From: Aquitalea sp.
Lineage (GTDB): Bacteria; Pseudomonadota; Gammaproteobacteria; Burkholderiales; Chromobacteriaceae
Length of the DNA stretch: 9,430 nt
NCBI GenBank assembly: GCA_019232735.1
Contig: JAFANL010000231.1
Span: 1 to 9,430 of the forward strand
Direction: 5' to 3'
The position numbers and the translations under genes were made by a program. Positions 5,881 to 9,430 of this stretch are shown piece after piece. The notes below the pieces were generated by a model. That model was not told the DNA's origin. It searched no databases and was given only the letters and a program-made list of their open reading frames with translations. Every line of letters starts with the position of its first letter. Positions within the stretch are counted from its first letter, which is position 1.

Positions 5881-5920
5881 GGATCAAGCGGGGCAGTCCG
5901 AACCCTGCTCAGGCCCGGAC
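5846..5920 (-). ncRNA. Candidate small RNA downstream of hprA (about 75 nt, predicted)
   Basis: Predicted from structure only. A minus-strand promoter at 5927-5955 would start transcription at the G opposite 5920. The RNA would begin with a hairpin, GTCCG (5916-5920) pairing with CGGAC (5896-5900), with a smaller CCT/AGG stem inside. A C-rich linker (TGCCCCGCTTGATCC) follows, then the terminator hairpin with its U-tail. Hairpin, open C-rich linker and U-ending terminator are the usual parts of an Hfq-type small RNA. It may instead be only the hprA 3' untranslated region or a product processed from it. I do not recognise a known family. Confidence 0.4.
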
Positions 5921-5921
5921 A

Positions 5922-5942
5922 AATTAATACTAAACATTAATT
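5922..5942. repeat. AT-rich dyad (left of a tandem pair)
   Basis: AATTAAT and ATTAATT form perfect 7-base arms around a 7-base spacer. It shares two bases with the next dyad and covers the predicted -10 box (5927-5932) of the small-RNA candidate. Confidence 0.6.
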
Positions 5943-5955
5943 CAATCATTAGCAA
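5927..5955 (-). promoter_or_regulatory. Candidate promoter of the small RNA
   Basis: On the minus strand, TTGCTA (5950-5955) and TAGTAT (5927-5932), each 4/6 to consensus, are exactly 17 bases apart. The predicted start at 5920 coincides with the first base of a hairpin. AT-rich DNA makes chance matches likely. Confidence 0.35.
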
Positions 5956-5963
5956 TGATTGAA
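5941..5963. repeat. Perfect 10-base-arm palindrome
   Basis: TTCAATCATT (5941-5950) and AATGATTGAA (5954-5963) pair perfectly around AGC. It spans the predicted -35 box of the small-RNA candidate, so it could be an operator. In RNA it would form a weak AU-rich hairpin. Confidence 0.7.
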
Positions 5964-6051
5964 AATATTCCAGGCGGGTAATCTGTGCAGATCACGATTG
6001 CCGTTCAAGTGTTTTATCCAATAGCCAACTCTGACCGCAAAAACGCAGCAC

Positions 6052-7005
6052 TCAGACCAGCCGATTTTCCTGCCGGCCTTCGCAATAGGCGGTGATATTG
6101 TCGACCAGCTGCTGGGCAAGCCGCTGCATGGCCTGCTGGCTGGCCCAACCGATATGCGGCGTCACAATCAGATGCGGCAGCCGGGCCTTGAGCAGCGGAT
6201 TACCCGCCGTAGGCGGCTCGGTACTCAGCACATCAAAGCCGGCACCGCCCAGCTGGCCGTATTTCAAGGCCGCAATCAGCGCCTCTTCATCCACCAGCCC
6301 GCCGCGTGCCGTATTGATCAAGATGGCCCCCGGCTTCATGGCCATCAGCTCGTCCTGGGCAATCATGTTGCGGGTCTCATCATTCAGCGGGCAATGCAGC
6401 GACAGCACATCAGAGCTCGCCAGCAGCTCGGCAAAGCTGACATAACCTTCCCGTACCGTGCTGACACTCTTGCGTTCACCAAACTGCACCAGCATGCCAA
6501 AAGCACGCGCACGCTCGGCCAGTGCCTGGCCAATACCACCAGCGCCAAGAATACCCAGCGTGGCACCTTTGAGGTCGCGAATGGGCGCACCAAAATGGCA
6601 GAACTGCTTGGCCTGCTCCCATACCCCGGCGGCGACATCACGCTGATAGGCGGGCAGATTCTTCATCAGGGCCAGCATCAGGGTAAATGCATGCTCGGCC
6701 ACGGTTTCATCGCCATAGTGGCGGATGTTCGCCACCGCGATTCCTTGCTCACGGCAGGTGGCAAGATCGATATGGTTATAGCCGGTGGCCGCCACCGCCA
6801 GCATCTTCACCCCGGGCAACTGCAGCAGGGTTTCCCGGCTGAATGGCACCTTGTTGGTGATCACGATGTCGGCATTTCCCACATGCTGGACAATCTGCTC
6901 CGGCGAGGTGGCAGGCAGCTCGCGATAGCTGTGGTCAAAGGTAAAAACGGGAACCGGGACAGGCAAGCTGTCCCGGTCGAGGAAAACGATGGATGGGCGG
7001 GTCAT
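6052..7005 (-). CDS. hprA: Hydroxypyruvate reductase / glycerate dehydrogenase (D-2-hydroxyacid dehydrogenase family)
   Basis: Cytoplasmic NAD(P)-dependent enzyme of 317 residues that interconverts hydroxypyruvate and D-glycerate and may also act on glyoxylate. The nucleotide-binding loop is GAGGIG (154-159). Catalytic residues are Arg234 in NTARGGLVDE (231-240), Glu263 in STEPP (261-265) and His284 in TPHIGW (282-287). The substrate loop is VAATGYNHID (71-80). The DVLSTEPPTAGNPLL stretch (258-272) is typical of glycerate dehydrogenases. The end of the second Rossmann strand reads FGERKS, with no clear Asp, so the preference between NADH and NADPH is uncertain. The start codon lies nine bases after the DUF2189 stop with little Shine-Dalgarno sequence, which suggests translational coupling in an operon. 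Other D-2-hydroxyacid dehydrogenase activities remain possible. Confidence 0.88.
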   Translation of the reverse strand: MTRPSIVFLDRDSLPVPVPVFTFDHSYRELPATSPEQIVQHVGNADIVITNKVPFSRETLLQLPGVKMLAVAATGYNHIDLATCREQGIAVANIRHYGDETVAEHAFTLMLALMKNLPAYQRDVAAGVWEQAKQFCHFGAPIRDLKGATLGILGAGGIGQALAERARAFGMLVQFGERKSVSTVREGYVSFAELLASSDVLSLHCPLNDETRNMIAQDELMAMKPGAILINTARGGLVDEEALIAALKYGQLGGAGFDVLSTEPPTAGNPLLKARLPHLIVTPHIGWASQQAMQRLAQQLVDNITAYCEGRQENRLV

Positions 7006-7014
7006 CTGGCGGCA

Positions 7015-7797
7015 TCAGCTTTCATAAGTGATCATCGCGCGGTAGGCATGCCAGCTGGCCAGACCCAAGACGGGCATGACCACGATCAGGCCGATAAAGA
7101 AGGTGGCAAAACCCACGGCAGTAAGGATCACAATCATAGCGGCCCATACCGCCATCGTCAGCAGATTCTTGTACACCGCCTGCACGCTGTTGACCATGGC
7201 GGTGACCGTGTCCACTTCCTTGTCCAGCAGCATGGGAATCGCAATCACGCTCAGCGAGAAGACCGCCACGGCAAACAGGAAGCCCACCCCGAAATAAGCC
7301 AGCAAGAAGGTCATGTTATCCGGGCTGAAGGCATTCAGCATGATGGCATCCAGGCTGGGCAAGGCCGCCGTGTCAAAGAACATGGCAAACATCAACAAGG
7401 AAACACGGAACCAGCCGAACACCATGACGGCCAGCAAGGCGGCAAACAGGGTAAAACCCGGCAGATTGGCCTTCCAGGCCGACATGCTGTGCAGCAGGCT
7501 GACACGCTGTTTGCCGCGAAGAGCTTCGTGCTGACGGGCCAGATCATACAGGCCGATGGCCAGGAAGGGTCCGGCCAGCAAAAACAGGGTGACCAGAGTA
7601 AGTACAAACTGCGGGGCGCTATTGAAGTAGCTGATCAGCAAATAGCCCATCAGTACGAATGCCACGCCATAGAACATGGCATCGGCAGGAGACTTGAGCA
7701 GGTCTTGCATACCCAGCCGCAGCCAGGCAAAGGGTTGGCTAACAGAAACATGATGAATGACCGGGTGCTCCCGGCTTGAACCGTGGGTGATGTCCAT
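7015..7797 (-). CDS. DUF2189 family integral membrane protein
   Basis: Inner-membrane protein of 260 residues, function unknown. A soluble N-terminus (1-38) is followed by hydrophobic spans at about 40-58, 64-84, 113-140, 162-190 and 213-245, some long enough to be two helices. PMLLDKEVDTVTAMVNSV (188-205) and the C-terminal GLASWHAYRAMI (245-256) match what I recall as the conserved DUF2189 core. The ATG at 7797 follows AAGGGG with seven bases between, a strong ribosome-binding site. It is the first gene of an operon with hprA; the functional link is not obvious. A weak promoter (TTGTAT, 16 bases, TATAAA on the minus strand, about 7849-7876) may drive it. The base match between its leader and the candidate small RNA is described under findings. 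Confidence 0.85.
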   Translation of the reverse strand: MDITHGSSREHPVIHHVSVSQPFAWLRLGMQDLLKSPADAMFYGVAFVLMGYLLISYFNSAPQFVLTLVTLFLLAGPFLAIGLYDLARQHEALRGKQRVSLLHSMSAWKANLPGFTLFAALLAVMVFGWFRVSLLMFAMFFDTAALPSLDAIMLNAFSPDNMTFLLAYFGVGFLFAVAVFSLSVIAIPMLLDKEVDTVTAMVNSVQAVYKNLLTMAVWAAMIVILTAVGFATFFIGLIVVMPVLGLASWHAYRAMITYES

Positions 7798-7906
7798 GGT
7801 ACTGCCCCTTCTGGTGGTGGGTGGGTAAACCAGGCGGTTAATTCTTTATAAAACATTGATTTTCAAATACAACACCAACAAGGAGCGCACACTGAGCACC
7901 ACACAC

Positions 7907-7915
7907 TGGTACAAT
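7907..7915 (+). promoter_or_regulatory. Extended -10 promoter of the FKBP gene
   Basis: TGGTACAAT is an extended -10 element (TGn plus TACAAT, 5/6). No good -35 box is seen, as is common for this promoter class. Predicted start near 7922 gives a leader of about 28 nt. Confidence 0.6.
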
Positions 7916-7949
7916 TTCGTCCGGATTGAACCAGATACAAGGAACACAG

Positions 7950-8276
7950 ATGAGCGAATTGATCATTGAAGACCTGACGGTTGGTGAAGGTGCAGAAGCC
8001 GTTGCCGGTCAGGAAGTCACCGTGCATTACACCGGCTGGCTGACCAATGGCAGCAAGTTCGACTCCAGCAAGGATCGCTACCAGCCCTTCAGCTTCCCGC
8101 TGGGTGCCGGCCATGTCATCAAGGGCTGGGATCAGGGTGTGGTGGGCATGAAGGTCGGTGGCAAGCGCAAGCTGACCATTCCGGCAGAGCTGGGCTACGG
8201 CGCACGTGGTGCCGGTGGTGTGATTCCGCCGAATGCCACACTGGTGTTCGAAGTGGAACTGCTGCAGGTAGGCTGA
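7950..8276 (+). CDS. FKBP-type peptidyl-prolyl cis-trans isomerase
   Basis: Single-domain FKBP of 108 residues that speeds cis-trans isomerisation of X-Pro bonds; cytoplasmic, with no signal peptide. Nearly all active-site residues of the FKBP12 fold are present: Tyr27 (VHYTGWL), Phe37 and Asp38 (KFDSS), Phe47/Phe49, Val56-Ile57 and Trp60 (GHVIKGWDQGV), Tyr83 (LGYGARG) and Phe100 (LVFEVELL). It lacks the insert-in-flap domain of SlyD and the N-terminal dimer domain of FkpA/Mip, so it is a minimal FKBP. The ATG at 7950 follows AAGGA at six bases; an upstream TTG extension is not needed. It forms its own unit with an extended -10 promoter and a strong terminator. Confidence 0.96.
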   Translation: MSELIIEDLTVGEGAEAVAGQEVTVHYTGWLTNGSKFDSSKDRYQPFSFPLGAGHVIKGWDQGVVGMKVGGKRKLTIPAELGYGARGAGGVIPPNATLVFEVELLQVG

Positions 8277-8287
8277 TCTCCAGACGT

Positions 8288-8318
8288 AAAAAAGCCAGGC
8301 ATTGCGCCTGGCTTTTTT
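8288..8318. terminator. Bidirectional rho-independent terminator between FKBP and dedA
   Basis: AAAAAAGCCAGGC (8288-8300) and GCCTGGCTTTTTT (8306-8318) form a perfect 13-bp stem with a 5-base loop. It has a T-run on each strand, so it serves both convergent genes. Confidence 0.95.
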
Positions 8319-8334
8319 CATGTGCGGGCTTGGT

Positions 8335-8964
8335 TCACTTTTTCAGCTCGGAAGCCTCGCTGCACTTCTTGCGCCGGCAGAAATACACGATGGCCAGTAC
8401 GGCTAGCAGCAGGCCAACCGCAGACAGAACCCCCACCTGACCGCGATGCACCATATGCATCAGCCACTCGCGCTGCGTGGCGCCATAGTGGCCAAGATAA
8501 ACCCATACCGGTACGGAAATCAGTGCGGCAAAGCCATCCATCAGCAGGAAACGCCAATACGGAACCCGGCGGGTCATGCCGGCCGTGATGAAGATGGGGG
8601 AACGCAGGCCAGGCAGGAAGCGGGCCACAAACAGCACCCAGGTGCCGTATTTTTCGAATTTCTCCTGCACCGCCTCGAAACGCTCCTGCGTCAGGATGCG
8701 GGCAATGGGCCGGAAGCGCTGTACCTTGTGCCCATAAAAGTGACCGGCAAAAAACATGATGCCGTCACCGGCCAGTACCCCTGCCATGCCGACCAGAAAC
8801 ATCACATCCACATCGGCATACCCCAGGCCGGAAATGATACCGCCAGCCACCAGCGTGATGTCCTCAGGAATGGGGACACCGAAACCACACACCAGCAATA
8901 CGGTAAAGACAGCCAAATAACCGTAGCCAGTAAAGAAATCGAGAAGTATCTGCAGTATGTCCAT
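8335..8964 (-). CDS. DedA family membrane protein
   Basis: Inner-membrane protein of 209 residues in the DedA/SNARE-associated (VTT) family, members of which support membrane homeostasis and act as lipid-carrier flippases (undecaprenyl phosphate or phospholipids). Residues tied to function in Escherichia coli DedA proteins have counterparts: Glu34 in GVPIPED (29-35), Asp67 in LAGDGIMF, and Arg115 and Arg121 in VARFLPGLR. Hydrophobic spans include about 12-32, 36-48, 54-76, 108-118, 141-161 and 177-196; the tail is charged (CRRKKCSEASELKK). The ATG at 8964 follows GGAG at close spacing. The reading frame extends 41 codons further but that part is Arg/Ser-rich, not membrane-like, and overlaps the alr start. 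It is divergent from alr, a cell-wall precursor gene, which fits an envelope role but does not prove one. Confidence 0.92.
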   Translation of the reverse strand: MDILQILLDFFTGYGYLAVFTVLLVCGFGVPIPEDITLVAGGIISGLGYADVDVMFLVGMAGVLAGDGIMFFAGHFYGHKVQRFRPIARILTQERFEAVQEKFEKYGTWVLFVARFLPGLRSPIFITAGMTRRVPYWRFLLMDGFAALISVPVWVYLGHYGATQREWLMHMVHRGQVGVLSAVGLLLAVLAIVYFCRRKKCSEASELKK

Positions 8965-8986
8965 AGTGCTCCGCCGACCGGCGCGG

Positions 8987-9004
8987 TCTTGTCCTGACAC
9001 AAGA
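8987..9004. repeat. Inverted repeat between dedA and alr
   Basis: TCTTGT and ACAAGA form perfect 6-base arms around CCTGAC, with an alternative inner pairing TGTC/GACA. A second dyad, GACCG-GCG-CGGTC (8976-8988), abuts it on the dedA side. Together they may be an operator or dedA leader structure. Confidence 0.4.
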
Positions 9005-9045
9005 TTTGGCCGCGGGCTGATTGTCCGAGTGCATGATCGGGGGCT

Positions 9046-9051
9046 TATAAT
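9046..9051 (+). promoter_or_regulatory. -10 box of the alr promoter
   Basis: A perfect TATAAT. The best -35 candidate is TTGTCC (9021-9026) with a long 19-base spacer. Predicted start near 9058 gives a leader of about 23 nt. Confidence 0.6.
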
Positions 9052-9080
9052 AGCACACCTCGACCTTATCCTTTCTTGAC

Positions 9081-9430
9081 ATGACACGCCCTATACGGGT
9101 GGAGATCAATCACTCCGCCCTGCGCCATAACTATTTGCAATCCCGTCAACACACTACCGGCCAACGAGCCCTGGCCGTGATCAAGGCCGATGCCTACGGC
9201 CACGGCAGCCTGGGCTGTGCGCAGGCACTGGCTGACATTGCTGACGGTTTTGCCCTGCTCAATATTGAAGATGCCATTGCCCTGCGCGATGCCGGTATCC
9301 AGCAAGACATCACCCTGCTGGAAGGCCCGTTTGACCGCCAGGAAGTAGAGCTGATGGCCGCCTACCGCATTGCCGGTGCCATCCACTCCCCTCACCAGAT
9401 TGCCTGGCTGGCGGAAGGTTCCCTGCCACA
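9081..9430 (+). CDS. alr: Alanine racemase (5' part; continues beyond window)
   Basis: PLP-dependent enzyme that converts L-alanine to D-alanine for peptidoglycan precursors; cytoplasmic. The 116 codons visible carry the fold-type III barrel start: RVEINHSALRHNY (6-18), then the PLP site VIKADAYGHG (33-42), with Lys35 forming the Schiff base and Tyr39 nearby. LLEGPF (79-84) is a further family motif. The catalytic tyrosine of the C-terminal domain lies outside the window. The ATG at 9081 matches normal family starts and no other in-frame start lies between it and the promoter, yet there is no Shine-Dalgarno-like purine stretch before it. Biosynthetic Alr versus catabolic DadX cannot be told from this part; no dadA is in view. 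Confidence 0.95.
   Translation, partial: MTRPIRVEINHSALRHNYLQSRQHTTGQRALAVIKADAYGHGSLGCAQALADIADGFALLNIEDAIALRDAGIQQDITLLEGPFDRQEVELMAAYRIAGAIHSPHQIAWLAEGSLP

Noticed and set aside
5890..5920. Resemblance of the plus-strand stretch CTCAGGCCCGGAC to the conserved loop of signal recognition particle RNA
   Set aside because: The diagnostic GGAAGGAAGCAG that should follow is absent and the flanks do not form the long SRP helix.
6154..7779. A 541-codon plus-strand open frame opposite hprA and the DUF2189 gene
   Set aside because: It is very rich in Gln, His and Gly with no recognisable motif, the look of an antisense frame over GC-rich genes. The minus strand carries clear family motifs and ribosome-binding sites.
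8965..9087. N-terminal extension of dedA by 41 codons
   Set aside because: The added part is Arg/Ser-rich, overlaps the alr start, and lacks a ribosome-binding site. The ATG at 8964 has GGAG in front and begins at a normal DedA N-terminus.
1..9430. Search for CRISPR arrays, insertion sequences, tRNA or rRNA genes, prophage or defence genes, and Neisseria-type uptake sequences (GCCGTCTGAA)
   Set aside because: None found by eye. The gene content is housekeeping and metabolic, with no regularly spaced repeats or transposase motifs.

Overview
The window is ordinary, gene-dense chromosome of a moderately GC-rich betaproteobacterium. Gene content (an ArcD-type antiporter behind an FNR/ANR site, DUF3149, DUF1841, DUF2189, TrmB, FKBP, DedA, Alr) and protein style suggest Neisseriales, probably Chromobacteriaceae (Chromobacterium, Aquitalea or Vogesella type). 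That assignment is recalled from family resemblance, not from a search. There is no sign of a phage, transposon, CRISPR array, or rRNA or tRNA gene, and every gene I call is intact except the two cut by the window edges.

Left part (1-2034, minus strand). An arginine/ornithine antiporter gene of the ArcD type runs off the left edge. Its 365-base upstream region holds an FNR/ANR-type site, a short dyad overlapping it, a 36-base inverted repeat, and the terminator of the next gene. That gene is a 45-residue single-span membrane protein of the DUF3149 type. It has its own FNR/ANR-type site, correctly placed over a good -10 box. Both transcription units therefore look oxygen-responsive, in keeping with fermentative arginine use.

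Middle (2035-5829). A 2Fe-2S/FAD/NAD(P)H reductase (AscD-like, minus strand) is divergent from an atypical extended SDR protein and trmB (tRNA m7G46 methyltransferase), a probable two-gene plus-strand unit. trmB converges on a cysteine glutathione peroxidase. The peroxidase is divergent from a DUF1841 gene, whose consensus promoter lies over the peroxidase start codon.

Right-middle (5830-7949). A minus-strand operon encodes a DUF2189 membrane protein and a hydroxypyruvate reductase/glycerate dehydrogenase 9 bases apart. Downstream of it lies about 170 bases rich in dyad symmetry that ends in a strong minus-strand terminator. A sigma70-like promoter spaced exactly for the terminator predicts a small RNA of about 75 nt. 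Its C-rich linker is complementary over 8 bases to the ribosome-binding region of the first gene of the same operon. This is the most interesting hypothesis in the window, but it is unproven.

Right end (7950-9430). An FKBP-type prolyl isomerase converges on a DedA membrane protein across a strong two-way terminator. dedA is divergent from alr (alanine racemase), which runs off the right edge. I see no clear new multi-gene system; the unexplained content is regulatory DNA and proteins of unknown function.
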